A stretch of 64,000 nucleotides of DNA from Symbiodinium natans (Eukaryota; Sar; Dinophyceae; Suessiales; Symbiodiniaceae): contig CAJNDS010002447.1 in the NCBI GenBank assembly GCA_905221605.1, positions 61,942 to 125,941 of the forward strand, written 5' to 3'. The translations under genes and the position numbers were made by a program. The notes under the pieces were generated by a model. The model ran no database searches, had not been told where the DNA came from, and was given only the letters and a program-made list of their open reading frames with translations. Below are positions 12,617 through 22,501 of the stretch, piece after piece; positions within the stretch are counted from its first letter, which is position 1, and every line of letters begins with the position of its first letter.

Positions 12617-12763
12617 GGTTAGAAAGGTGTTCGCTTATTGCATTGGCAACAAAGGACATGGAAGAAGGGAAGACACTATACTTCCGCGATCCCCAGCACT
12701 TTAGGGTTAGAAAGGTGTTCTCTTATTGCATTGGCAACAAAGGACATGGAAGAAGGGAAGACA
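12587..12763. repeat. Direct tandem duplication, period about 88-89 bp
   Basis: 12587-12675 is repeated at 12676-12763 with a few substitutions and a small indel. Each copy contains a TTTAGGGTTAG motif and GGCAACAAAGGACATGGAAG. The period is not a multiple of three, so duplicated exon sequence would shift frame. Confidence 0.85.
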
Positions 12764-12926
12764 AGCCCACCGAGAGATCTAGCTTTGGGCAACTTCCGCT
12801 GTTTTTGGAAGGAGGCTTTTGTTAAGGGCTGAGGCTTGTTTGGCGCTGCACAAACCCTGCCTGGTGTACTGGGCACGAAACCCTCTCCTTCCGTGCCGCG
12901 AGGCGAGCAAAACATTCAAGGGTGAG

Positions 12927-13862
12927 TCACTGGGGCCACCCATCCTTAAAAATTCTCAGTCGCCTAGCAGCCTGACCGATTTCATTGCCATATGCCTCGA
13001 ATAGCTCCACAAACTTGCGGCTAGGTTGGCACCACGATGAATCATGGGGCCGGTGGCATCAAATTGACGATGAAAGAGACATGGGCAAGATCAAATCCTG
13101 ACCATCGAGCTTCTCCATGAAGAGATTGAAATTCTCCTCGTCAATAGTCCTGTTTGGATGAAGCAGTCTAAGCAAGCTGTAGGTGTGGAAAGTACCATGT
13201 GTCTTGGTGTATGCATCATCCGCAGTAGCCCAGGGTGGCACGAACCAAGTGTCTCTGGTGTATCGTCGCCCGCCATCAAGTTGTGTCAGGGCCATGTAAG
13301 CCGAGCTCGGCTCGTCCTTTTTGGGAAATGGCTTTCCGGCAGAGGATCCAACAATCACGCAGCTATCTTGATCCTGCATACGTGCCGGGCAATAGAAACG
13401 CATTTGCGATTGAGCTAGTTCAATCCCGGCAAGCAGAAGACCGCCAGGGACAAAGGGCCCGATGCCACCGAACTTGGGAGCCGGAACGCCAGACTGGGCG
13501 GTGATGTCATACATGTTGACGTCCATTGCTCCAGTTGATGGCTCCCACAAGCTGGAGTAGCTGAAATCTATCCAGCCGGTAGGGCCCATCTGATCGAACA
13601 TGTAAACACCCCTCAGGGGAGGCTGTTCATCCTCAGGACGCTGGGCCATCGGGCCTCTGGCGCCATGTTCAAGCAAGAAGCTTCGGATCTCCTTGTTCGG
13701 CACGGCCAAGGGTTTGCCATCTGCCGTCTTTGGGACATAAGCTGGCAGAAGGGCTCCGACCGCCGCACAGAGCGGCGTCACGTCCACCTTCACCAGTCCG
13801 GTGCCGACCAAAACGGCCAGCAGCGGAACGACCACGAAAGCGCAACAACTGCCAGTGAGCAT
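12927..13862 (-). CDS. Two-exon membrane or secreted protein of unknown function
   Basis: Exon 1 runs from ATG 13862 to 13081 and exon 2 from 13020 to TGA 12927, separated by a 60-bp GT-AG intron (phase 2). Total 291 residues. The N-terminus MLTGSCCAFVVVPLLAVLVG is a signal peptide or membrane anchor. The body has RGVYMFDQMGPTGWIDFSYS, a glycine-rich GGIGPFVPGG loop, a Cys pair (RFYCPAR and DSCVIVG), RRYTRDTWFVPPW and an N-R-T glycosylation sequon near the end. Exon 2 reads RKFVELFEAYGNEIGQAARR. I chose the ATG at 13862 because TTGATTGCAG just upstream could be a trans-splice acceptor. Without the intron, exon 1 would stop eight codons later at a TGA (13059). No family recognised. Confidence 0.68.
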
Positions 13863-13869
13863 CGTGGGA

Positions 13870-14420
13870 GCAACTGCAATCAATATTCAAGAGCCTAAGC
13901 CAAAAATGAGAAACTATGTGTCGTGTTGAAGGGCGCTTACTGGATCGGTGAGCAAATTGTAGACAGGCTAAGCCGGACAGGACTGCGAGCCACCCAGATC
14001 TGCAAGCCTCATCACAATCCTAAAGCAATTCGGTTCCAGTTGCTTAAGCCCTCTGAAAACTAAATGGACGTTGAAAGCACGCTCCTTCTACAACGACACC
14101 CACAAGCTTCCATGGTTTTGGGAGAATGGTATTTTAGGGCCTCGGATGTGGAAAAATTTGATATTTTGCAAGGTACCTTAAGCCCTAAACCTTAAACCCA
14201 GAACCTTCAGGGGTTGGTGGGATCTTGTTGTCTTCGCGATTTCAGTGGGTTTTAAGTTGGGTATCTCTAAGCCTTCTAAACCCTAAGCTTTGAACCCTAA
14301 CCCTGCAAATCCTGAAAGTCAAAGGCTTGAAAGGCTTGGGCTTTACGGGGGGCGAGGGGTGTTTGAGTAGAGGGTTAGGGTTTAGGCTTCAGGTTTTGGA
14401 GGTGCATAGGGATGCTTTGG
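13870..14420. other. Upstream region of the 13862 gene; no gene seen
   Basis: Ordinary-composition sequence to about 14170, then telomere-like variants to 14400. Pyrimidine-rich sequence and a GCAG lie directly upstream of the 13862 start on the minus strand. No promoter motif can be named, which is normal for dinoflagellates. Confidence 0.4.
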
Positions 14421-14428
14421 GGCTCCAG

Positions 14429-14548
14429 GAACCTCCCGAATTTCGCATGCCCGGAAGAAACGGGCCCCGTGCTTCTGCGTACATGATTCGCCGAAGTACA
14501 GTGCTAGACTTAGATAGGGCATGCAGCTCATCTGAGGGGATTCTATAA
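14429..14548 (+). CDS. Candidate exon
   Basis: A GCTCCAG acceptor precedes EPPEFRMPGRNGPRASAYMI, then RRSTVLDLDRACSSSE, and the frame stays open to a TAA. The minus strand is also open, so strand is moderately supported only. Confidence 0.42.
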   Translation, partial: EPPEFRMPGRNGPRASAYMIRRSTVLDLDRACSSSEGIL

Positions 14549-14640
14549 ATCGTGGGCCCTTTTTGGGTACTCTGTACAAGGCTCCGTGTTATGGTAGGAT
14601 GCCCCAAAAAGACCGGGGTTTAGGGTTTAGGGTTCAGCAG

Positions 14641-14698
14641 AATGGGTTTCAAGCTCAAACTGGACATGTCGCCAGGTCTTATCCCGCCCGAGCTCTAA
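14641..14698 (+). CDS. Short candidate exon after telomere-like acceptor
   Basis: A TTTAGGGTTCAGCAG sequence forms the acceptor. The exon reads MGFKLKLDMSPGLIPPEL and TAA, but a hidden donor may lie before the stop. Confidence 0.4.
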
Positions 14699-14733
14699 AC
14701 CTGTAAGCTCCTAAACCAACCCAGTGTGAAGCC

Positions 14734-14781
14734 TCGTCGTCCTCGTCGTCGTCATCGTCCTGCGTGCAGAGGGGAGAGGCC
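14734..14781 (-). CDS. Asp/Glu-run exon (minus strand)
   Basis: A CACGCAG acceptor precedes DDDDDEDDEASHW. The acidic low-complexity run is typical of linker exons here, but it could also be a GAC/GAG microsatellite. Confidence 0.35.
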
Positions 14782-14950
14782 CGAAACCGCAGGCTCAGGG
14801 TTTACAGGGTTTAAGCTTGTTTTAGGGTTTGAAGCTGAGATCCCGGGCCTTGGGTTCAGGGCTTCTGGGGCTTCGGGTTTAAGGGTTTAGGGATTGGGAT
14901 CTAGGGTTTTAGAGCTTAGGGGCTTTGCAGGCCTTTTGGGCTTTGTGTTG

Positions 14951-15067
14951 ATGATGTCTAGGCGCAGGCACCCTCCTCTGGAACCTTTCTTGCCGCCGCC
15001 TTTCCTGGCTGGGAGCGAGGCATTCTCGCCCCGAGAAGGGCAAAAGGCTCAGTACTTGCGGTCCAAG
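14951..15067 (+). CDS. ATG-started exon ending at a telomeric-repeat donor
   Basis: Exactly 39 codons run from ATG 14951 to AAG 15067: MMSRRRHPPLEPFLPPPFLA, then GSEAFSPREGQKAQYLRSK. The next bases are GTTTAGGGTTTAGGG, so the telomeric heptamer itself supplies the GT donor. A TM-free, Arg/Pro-rich N-terminus; function unknown. Confidence 0.5.
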
Positions 15068-15342
15068 GTTTAGGGTTTAGGGTGAAGGGTTTACCCTAAA
15101 GGTTTAGGGTTTATAGTGCAGGGCTTACCCTAAACCCTAAAACTGCCTGGTCCAACTACGTGTTCGGGGTAGAGGAGTTTAATGGAGTTTACATTTAGGG
15201 CTTCAGGTATGGCCGAAGGCCTGAGCAACCCCCCCGCCACCAAAAAAAAATGAAAAAAAGGAAAACTAGTAAACGTACATAGATTCTTCAAAGGTTTAAG
15301 GGGGCCTTAAGCGGGGCCTGAAGATTGGGACCCCATGTTAAG

Positions 15343-15540
15343 AAGCCATTGGGATCCTCAAAGGAGGCTTCAAGAGATCTTGCGGAGTTGCTGGGGCCCT
15401 CCCCGGTTAGGGGTTTGGGGCTGCAAGCGGGCCGTCGTGCGAACCTGGCGGCTGCGTTTGCTCATGTTTACTCAAAGCATGTCTCTTCAAATAATTTCTT
15501 CTATGAACCCTGGTCCCAGAACAATAAAATACACACCTAA
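15343..15540 (+). CDS. Candidate exon(s)
   Basis: One frame reads SSKEASRDLAELLGPSPV and, after a Gly-rich repeat-like patch, RRANLAAAFAHVYSKHVSSN then NFFYEPWSQNN. The patch may be a short intron. Followed by CCCTAAA repeat. Confidence 0.42.
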   Translation, partial: KPLGSSKEASRDLAELLGPSPVRGLGLQAGRRANLAAAFAHVYSKHVSSNNFFYEPWSQNNKIHT

Positions 15541-15596
15541 ACCCTATACGCTAAACCCTAAGCCCTAAACCCTAAGCCATACACCGCAAAGACCTG

Positions 15597-15665
15597 AACT
15601 GCTGGTGTGCCTGGCGCCGTAGACTTCTCGGCAGCCTTCGGCCTCGCTAGCGCTGCAGCTGCATA
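15597..15665 (-). CDS. Ala/Pro-rich linker exon (minus strand)
   Basis: Reads ALARPKAAEKSTAPGTPAV after a CTGCAG acceptor. A low-complexity linker; parent gene unknown. Confidence 0.42.
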
Positions 15666-16269
15666 GCGCTTAGGGTGCGGGTTTTGAGGTTCTGGCGGCT
15701 TTGGGTGAGGGGTTTAGGGCTCAGGGGTTAAGGGTTTTTGGTTCAGGATTAGGCCCTAAATTTTCTGGGACCAGGAGCATGCGATCCTACTTGCCTGTCA
15801 ATAGGTGCTATAGGAAGCCCTACCTGAACCCCAAGTACCTATGATTTTGCAGGGATGCAGGTATGCAGCCCCAACCAAGCCCTAATAAGAATTAGGGCCT
15901 GTGCTAAACAGTTTTCACCCGACACTTTGTTGTGTTACCTGTTTATGCGGGGGGGCAGGGGACGGCGAGGTTGGCGCCTCTTGGCGCTCTCCTCGTTTGC
16001 GGGAGCCGAGCGCTTGCCTGGCGCAGGGTTGGGGAGTGTGCTCAGCTGTCCGCTGGTTCAGGGGGCAGCTGGTTTCGGGGTCACAGGCCACAGGGGCAAG
16101 GCAGAGTGCGGTGCACTTGAAGGCGGATAGGTAGTTATAGGCAACCAGCTATAACCGTTGCAACTTGTACTTATAAACACCCCTCAGCCCCAAACCTAGA
16201 AACCTTGTTCTTAGAGCAATGGCCTTTCATGGGGATGATGCTCAGGGTTTAGGGTTCAGGGATTTGTGT

Positions 16270-16383
16270 AACACAAATGCTGCCAAGAAGGCTGTCGCGC
16301 AGGCTCTTCTTCTCGGCAACCTAGCAAAGGTCCAAGCTTGTTCCAGGGTGCATGGGGAGTTGTTCGAGTCTAAACTGGACTAA
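16270..16383 (+). CDS. Helical exon
   Basis: 37 open codons read NTNAAKKAVAQALLLGNLAK, then VQACSRVHGELFESKLD, to a TAA that begins telomere-like repeat. The AxQALLLGN pattern recalls helical repeats of coat proteins such as Sec31, but this is too short to assign. Confidence 0.5.
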   Translation, partial: NTNAAKKAVAQALLLGNLAKVQACSRVHGELFESKLD

Positions 16384-16850
16384 ACCCCAAACCCTGACAC
16401 TGGGTGCATTGCAGTGTCTGTCATCCCCAAAAAACGGGCACACGGTTCAGAACAACCCACACCTGGAGCTCAAGCTTAAAATTTGGATGAGGGGCTGATC
16501 GATTTTGGGCGTAGAGTTTAGGTTTAGGGTGGAGGGTCTAGGCCCTAGGCCAAGGGCTGAATCTGAAGGCTCTAGGGTTTCAGGATTCACGGTTGCCGTC
16601 AAGGATAGGGTTTCCACCATGTCCGGGACTTTTAAGGCCCCACCCAGATCCGTGGATCGCTGGCACCCATGTAGGCACGACAGCCGGTTTAGGTTTTAGG
16701 GTTGAAAGGGAGCCGAGCAGCCATACCCCAAAAGGGATGTCAAGTTCGGTTTGATAAGCAAGGCCACAAAAAGAAAGCCTGAACGCTCTGAACGTCAGAG
16801 CTTCGGCCCCATGGACCAAAGGGCCCAGCCCTGCAAACCTCCCGCCCCCT

Positions 16851-16970
16851 CCCTCCCCCTCCCCCCTCCCCGCCCAGCGCCTCCTCAGGATAGGCCACTT
16901 CTCGCAGGAGTCGTGGATCGTTAAGGACGTCGTGCCTGAGCCCGACCCGGGAGAGTGCTTTTTCCAGTTT
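16851..16970 (-). CDS. Helical exon (minus strand)
   Basis: Reads LEKALSRVGLRHDVLNDPRL, then LREVAYPEEAL, before a G-rich tract (GGGGAGG) that looks non-coding. Just upstream on the minus strand is a string of TTTAGGG variants (16970-17050). Unknown function. Confidence 0.58.
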
Positions 16971-17544
16971 AGGGTTTCTTGGGTTTAGGGTCTCTGGGTC
17001 TAGGGTTTCTACGGTTTCTCGAGTTTCTGGGGTCCAGAGTCTAGGGTTTAGAGCCCTCTGAAAATTGAAAACGATACCCAAGTACGGTATCCCTGACCCA
17101 CAATATCTAACTACAAAATCTCCCAGTGCTGACCTAGGTTTATGGTTTGGGTGCTCAGGGTTGAAGTGAGACCACCCCCCCCAAGGTTGCCCTTTACACA
17201 TCGGGGATGCCCTAAACTCAAAACTCAAAACGCAACACCCTAAAGCCCAAACCCTATACGACAAACCCTACACCCTGCTGTGAGACCCGCTCTATGAGTG
17301 AGGTGTACATGGTTGGCAGGGGCCAGGGTGGGGGGGTCGAGGTTGGCTGTCGCGTGGGTCGGGTCTGAAGTCCTCCACCCCAAGCCAGAGCGCTTGAGCT
17401 CCAGGCGCGCTCTTGACCTTTCCTCCTGGCAGCGATGATGACAGCGCGAGCTTGGTTTGCGGCTTGGTGCTTTCAGAGTATAGTTTAGGAGTTGAGGGTT
17501 TTGGAGTTGAGGGGGTAGAGCACCCCATGATTACATTTTGTGCC

Positions 17545-17594
17545 CATGGTCCTGCTTTGGTGTCCTCCTGCTCCTCCTCTTCGCTGCAGTCTTC
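17545..17594 (-). CDS. Acidic exon (minus strand)
   Basis: A CCTCAG acceptor precedes EDCSEEEEQEDTKAGP. Probably upstream of the 16970 island in the same gene. Confidence 0.48.
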
Positions 17595-17599
17595 CTGAG

Positions 17600-18245
17600 G
17601 ATGTTGCAAGGTGTGCCCGAGTGCCGGAGCTGGGGCTATGTAAGGGCTTCATTAGGGCCTTTTTTCGGGTTTGGAGTTCAAGACCAGGGCCCATAAACCC
17701 TAAACAACCCAAAGCCCTAAACCAAACACACAAAAACCTGTAAACTCGCATCCACTCTGACAGCTTCTGGACTTCGGGCTTAGGGCTTTACAAAAACACA
17801 GCCTCGGGGTCCTTCATTAAGAGCCCACAAAGTCAACACTTTTGTGCAGGCCATTTGTCGTTGGGTCATTGTCATAGGTCCCCTATTGGGGTATCCTAGG
17901 GCTCTGTATCGCAAGAGGAAGCCCAATAAGGGGCCATGATGTAGAGAACTGCTGTAACTCCTTGTAGGATGCTTAGGTGGACAATGAGGCTCTCGGTCCT
18001 TCAGGTTCACTTGCCTGCTTGAAGAGGAATAATACCCTACGCTAGGTCCCGAGGTTCAGGGTTTGGGGTTGAAATTTAGGTAAGTCCTAAACCCAAGCCC
18101 GAAAGCCTCAGGCCCACTTCTGAAGAGTCACCTCGAAAGCTGCAGTCGCTTAACGCCCGGCAACACACCCTCGAGTTTTGAAGGCTCAGAAAAAGGGTGG
18201 TTTAGGGTGCTAGGGTTTAGGGTCTGGGTTCTAGGGTTCAGGGTT
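17600..18245. other. Repeat-rich spacer
   Basis: Telomere-like variants and a GGGGCCATGATGTAG element (about 17930) that resembles dispersed repeats near 20271, 43698 and 63652. No convincing exon. Confidence 0.4.
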
Positions 18246-18249
18246 GGGC

Positions 18250-18307
18250 TTCCACCGAAGACCGTCCTATCCAGGACAATTTGCTCCCAAACAGCCGCAG
18301 CTGAGAG
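18250..18307 (-). CDS. Exon with strong acceptor (minus strand)
   Basis: A pyrimidine-rich tract ending CGCCGCAG precedes LSAAAVWEQIVLDRTVFGG. GC-rich codons. Unknown function. Confidence 0.5.
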
Positions 18308-18664
18308 CTGCGGCGGCGAAAGAGAGAACATTCTTCTTGTGGACTGGGGCGCGCCTGTTTCGTGGAAACAAAGGTGCCTTAGGGTCGAGGGTATAGGGTG
18401 AAAGACATGTCCAGGGGTACCAAAGTCGCTATCTTGCTAGTTCTTCATAGAGAGTGCCGGACATCGGTACCTTATATCGTTTCAAAGCGGTTTCTGAGCC
18501 GCTGCGTTTTGGGGGTTTTCGCAATCAGGCCAGAATTGCTAAAAGCGCAAAAACAATGTTAAACAAATGCAAAACACAAAAAATATGAACTTTGCAAGAC
18601 TCTTGAGAGAATAGGAACACCGACAACCAAGCAAATCAACAAAAGAAGCCCAGCAAACCAATTC

Positions 18665-18790
18665 CCAAAGAACCAAAAAAAAACAATACAAAAACAAAAA
18701 CCGGGACTCTGTGAAAGCTGTAAGCTTTACAGTCAAAAGTCCCAGAAAATTGTTTTTTTTTTTGTTTTTTTTTTGTATTGTTTTTTTGGG
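18665..18790. repeat. Imperfect A/T-rich inverted repeat (hairpin)
   Basis: An A-rich left arm containing AACAATACAAAAACAAAAAC, then GGGACT and GAAAGC, mirrors a right arm GCTTTAC, AGTCCC and a T-rich run with GTATTG. The loop contains TGTAAGC. It lies in an AT-rich patch (18540-19330) with few telomere-like motifs. Confidence 0.7.
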
Positions 18791-18898
18791 ACATTTCTTT
18801 TGGTTTCAGTGTCCCAAACACATAATGTGGCAGGTCCTGGCTGCTTGCTCGGAGTACAGTTTGAACCTATATTATACATATATAACTTTTCCTAAACC

Positions 18899-19025
18899 TA
18901 GGTTTCGTACACTTTTTGTAGTAAGAATACGATGCGCCATTGCTTGGGATGAGTATCATGTAAGACCTTATGTGCTTGTGAGTCTTGCGGATGATTTGAA
19001 AATGAGCATTATCCTTGAAAAATGA
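18899..19025 (+). CDS. Possible terminal exon in an AT-rich patch
   Basis: After CCTAG the frame reads FRTLFVVRIRCAIAWDEYHV, then RPYVLVSLADDLKMSIILEK and TGA. Protein-like, but codon use is AT-rich compared with other islands, which lowers confidence. Confidence 0.35.
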
Positions 19026-19029
19026 CAAC

Positions 19030-19157
19030 CATGTTGGGAGACCTGTGGAATGGAAAGCATTGAGATTGAAAACAAATGCTTGTAGCAGCCTGTTGGAAGG
19101 TCCCAGGAAGTAGTGAAAGCATATTTGCAGTATTCTCGCGTTTTTTCTTTTTTTGGC

Positions 19158-19188
<31 letters not shown>

Positions 19189-20440
19189 GCAGTAAAAGAC
19201 TTTTTTGCGTCACCCTAGGCGTACCATCCTTCCTTCTCCATTAATAATTTGTCTTTGAGAAACAAAAACACAGTACCCTATATGCATACGTGATATGTGT
19301 ACTTATTCTGCTTTTTCTTTGCGTTTCCACAGGAGGCAAGCCCTATTTATGCTTCAAGCCCCACAGGGTGACAAGGTTCAATTCCTATAGGTAACGCTAG
19401 ATCTTCAAATCCTTTAGGGTTTCATACATACATACATACATACATACATACATACATACCCCGTGAGAGTTTGAGAGGTAAACGCCCTAAGCCTTTAAAC
19501 CCTGTAAGGTGTAAAGTTTTAAACACCTAACGTCTGGGCATTTATGCCTGAGCGCCTATAGGGTTAACACCTTTGAACCCTTTAGAGCCCTATAGGGTTT
19601 CTCTATGAGCTTAGCTTTACATACCTAAATCTCGTCCCCTAAACCTTTTTATCTTAACCCTACAGACCCTACAGAGTTTAAAATGTTCGCCGAAATGTGA
19701 ACCTAAAGGGTTTAGGGAAAAAGGTCTTCATGCCTAAGCCTTAAAACCTTTAAGGGTTAAACTCTATGAGCTTCGGTTTACATGCCTAAATCCTAAACCC
19801 TGAACCTTTAAATCTTCACCCTGTAGGCTTCGATCGTGAAAATATCACAACAGATGGCTTCAAGAACATGGCCCGACTTTTCGTAGTTCATTAGGCCAAT
19901 GGCCTGACTTTCGTCATTGCTTGGGTAGAAGCACCAATGATTCAGCGCGGAGGCTTGCAAAAGGAAACATACGCTTGATATACCCGGGAAAAAATGTCGT
20001 TGTGTATTTATCTCTTAAATATAGCAGAAATAGTACATCTCGGCGCGAGACATGGGATTTGAAGGTTGTTTTCTGCTTTCCGTTTATGGAGGCGGGAAGT
20101 CACGCAGTAAAACCCCCAAAACGCAGCGGCTGAGTTCCCGCCTTGAACCCTCATATCTTATCTTAGGGTAGGTTCATGTTCCCTTAATATGGGCCCTTAA
20201 ACGGGGACCCTTATATAGGGCCCATACTTGAGAACCCTTCAAAGCAGGTAACGGCCCATGAAGGGACCATGCAACTACCCTGCCTTAGATCTTATGTAAC
20301 TCTTTGAGGGACTACGCAGGCTTCCCACAGGCAAAAAAGTGCATAAGCAACCAGATTCAAGATTCGGGGTGTGCAGATACTTCTCCTAGGGCTCCTCCTG
20401 AGCTAAGTTCCCTAAACCCTAAACCTTAACCGAAACTTAT
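19030..20440. other. Gene-poor: poly-G, (CATA)n and telomere-like tracts
   Basis: A G run of about 30 bases (19156-19186), (CATA)n at 19430-19460, and two related copies of a segment containing GAGCTT, TTTACAT and CCTAAATC (about 19608-19685 and 19766-19835). A 9-bp inverted repeat AGGCGGGAA (20090-20098 and 20135-20143). No supportable gene. Confidence 0.6.
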
Positions 20441-20448
20441 CCTTGAAC

Positions 20449-20575
20449 CGCACCAAAGGGCGCTGGCCTGTGCTCGTCCTTGTCGCCTTTCAACGCCTTC
20501 GCAGGACCACCCACCTTGTAGCGCCTGAGTGCAACGAAGGCGGAAACCCTCATCAGAAGCTCTACGAGAAGCGGG
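20449..20575 (-). CDS. Exon island(s) (minus strand)
   Basis: One open frame reads LLVELLMRVSAFVALRRYK and, past a possible GTGGGT donor, VGGPAKALKGDKDEHRPAPF then GAVQG and TAA. Hydrophobic first half. GC3-rich codons on the minus strand. Confidence 0.5.
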
Positions 20576-20700
20576 TTTAGGGTTTGGGGTTTAGGGTATT
20601 AAGGTTTAGGATTTAGGGTTTAGGGTCTAGGGTCCCCAAATCCTTGCAAACCCTTGCAAGCCCTAAACCGTCAAGGCCCTAAACGCTGAACCCTAAACAG

Positions 20701-20826
20701 CTCCAATCTGCAAACATGAAGAACAAAACCCCCACGTTCCATAGGTTGTTCTCAGGTGAGGCCTTCTTCTGCGCATACCTCTTGCAGAAATGGGTACCCA
20801 ACAAATGTTCAGGCGAAGACCGAAAT
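20701..20826 (-). CDS. Exon island (minus strand)
   Basis: Reads SSPEHLLGTHFCKRYAQKKA, then SPENNLWNVGVLFFMFADWS, a hydrophobic end that could be a membrane helix. CCCTAAA-type repeat lies on its right. Probably the same gene as 20575-20449. Confidence 0.52.
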
Positions 20827-20992
20827 CTGAACCCTAAACTCGACCCGAACGCCGATATCTGAGCCCAAGGCCTCCCCCCCAAAACAATCCTAAAAGCCCT
20901 TTATGAACCCTTGGCCTGCTAGACTCAACCCCCGAACCCTGGCCCTAAACCCTAAACCCCTAAACCCCTAAACCCCTAAACCCCCAACCGCC

Positions 20993-21088
20993 CCCGACAT
21001 GCTGGTGCAGTGGCGGCTCGAGGTCGCCGAATGGATCCCAAACCAACTCTGCCCGTATTATCCTGGCATTCGGAAAGTTACGGTTTAT
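20993..21088 (+). CDS. Exon resembling a SNF2-helicase segment
   Basis: Reads DMLVQWRLEVAEWIPNQLCP, then YYPGIRKVTVYF. The W-x-x-E-x-x-x-W-x-P pattern recalls the segment after motif Ia of SNF2-family ATPases (QW..E...W.P), but no ATPase motif is present in the island. TTTAGGG-type repeat follows directly. Confidence 0.42.
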
Positions 21089-21206
21089 TTTAGGGTTTAT
21101 GATGCTTATGCAATCGGTCATGCGGACTGTCGCGAAGCGAGACACTTGGCGACTAAACGGTTTAGGGTTTAGGATTTAAGGTTTAGGGGACCCTAAAACC
21201 TATATA

Positions 21207-21378
21207 GTTCTGCGCAGGACTCTACGTTATGCCCTAACCAGCAAAACTCTAAAAACGCGAAAGGTGGATATGGTGAAGGGCTTGCGAGATTTCGAGGAGC
21301 CGAGCCGAGGGGGTCCAAGAATCAGACTCAAAGCGTACCAGACCGCTGAGGGTATCTCGAAAATGTATCCTCTGTAAC
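21207..21378 (+). CDS. Charged exon (plus strand)
   Basis: An open frame reads VLRRTLRYALTSKTLKTRKV, then DMVKGLRDFEEPSRGGPR, IRLKAYQTAEGISKMYPL and TAA. Possible internal acceptor at CTAACCAG. May belong with the 20993 exon and a small one at 21100-21160 (MQSVMRTVAKRDTWRLN). Confidence 0.48.
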
Positions 21379-21660
21379 GGGCTTCGTGGAAATTGGCTCA
21401 GTAGCAGCAGCGCAGGGTACTAAATCCCACAAACCCCAAATCCCAAATTGCAGCTACGGTCTAGTTTGGCGGGGTTCTCTATTAGAACCATGAATGAACG
21501 AGTTTTTCCCTTGGGGATCGGGGATTTCTAGGGACATGGTTCTATGGCCGTTTCGCTGCGGTTTAGGGTTTGGGTAGGGGCCGGGGTTAAGAGTTGCGAA
21601 GGAGTCAGCCTCAACCCCCAAGCCCAAAACCTTCCCAACCTCGAGCCCACGAAAACTACG

Positions 21661-21735
21661 AAGTCGTCCTCGGGGGATCGACGGGGATGTCGTTCTTGTC
21701 GACCTTCTCAGGTGCTGCGGAAGACGAAGGTTTAC
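21661..21735 (-). CDS. Linker exon, possibly the tail of the CWC27-like gene
   Basis: Reads SSAAPEKVDKNDIPVDPPR. It is the next good minus-strand island downstream of the cyclophilin exons and is charged and disordered, as CWC27 C-terminal regions are. The link is an inference from position. Confidence 0.42.
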
Positions 21736-22501
21736 CCTAAACACTAAACTCCAGAACCCTAAACCCCAAACCATGCTCCGGGGCTCTCACAGGGCTTTTC
21801 AGGGGACTGCCATCATGAATAGGGTTCAGGCAAACGGTTTAGGGAAGGCACGCCATGTGACTCTTGGGTTCATTTAGGGCTTGCTCTACGCGGACCTGAA
21901 GGGGTTCGGGGGGTTTCTGTAGGGAGCGGGGTTCAAGCGTTTCAGACTTAGGGTCTAGGGCTTAGGGTTCTTGAGGGGTTTAAGGGGGGGGTATGTAATC
22001 CAAGGTTCCCGAACACTCCCCACTACTCCCTGAAGCTCCTTAAGGTTCCCTGAAAATTCAAGGGTTCTGCAGCATGGGCCCTTGGGTTTTATAGGGTACA
22101 TAAAGGTTTTTGAAGGTTCCCCAATAATGAGGGGCCCATAAAACGGAGCTACCCCACTTTACGCGGCTTACGAGGTCAGTGTCCGTGTCTCTGTGTGCAT
22201 GTGCGCGTGTGTGCGTGTGAGCGCGCGTGCGCGTCGGGGGGGGGGTGGAGGGTTCCAGGGGGGTGGGAGGGTTGTGGGCTTTCAGGCGCATACAGGGCGT
22301 TGTCCGCCTTATAGCCTATGCATTCTAGATGCGGAGGCTCCAAAACTGAACCCTTTAAGCCCTCAGCCCTAATCCTACACCCAGGTCCTACACCCTACAA
22401 CTCTCGGGACCCTACCCTCTGACCCTCACCTCCCCTCCCTCATGACCCTAAACCCTAAACCCTAAACTCCAACCCTAAGCCGAACCCCCCTCAAAAAAAA
22501 C

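Noticed and set aside
15855-16130. Three overlapping plus-strand frames of 62-91 codons
   Set aside because: All three frames are open at once in G-rich sequence, with no splice-bounded island or recognisable motif.
16740-17264. 174-codon minus-strand frame
   Set aside because: Only about 16851-16970 has coding character. The remainder is G-rich tract and translated telomere-like repeat.
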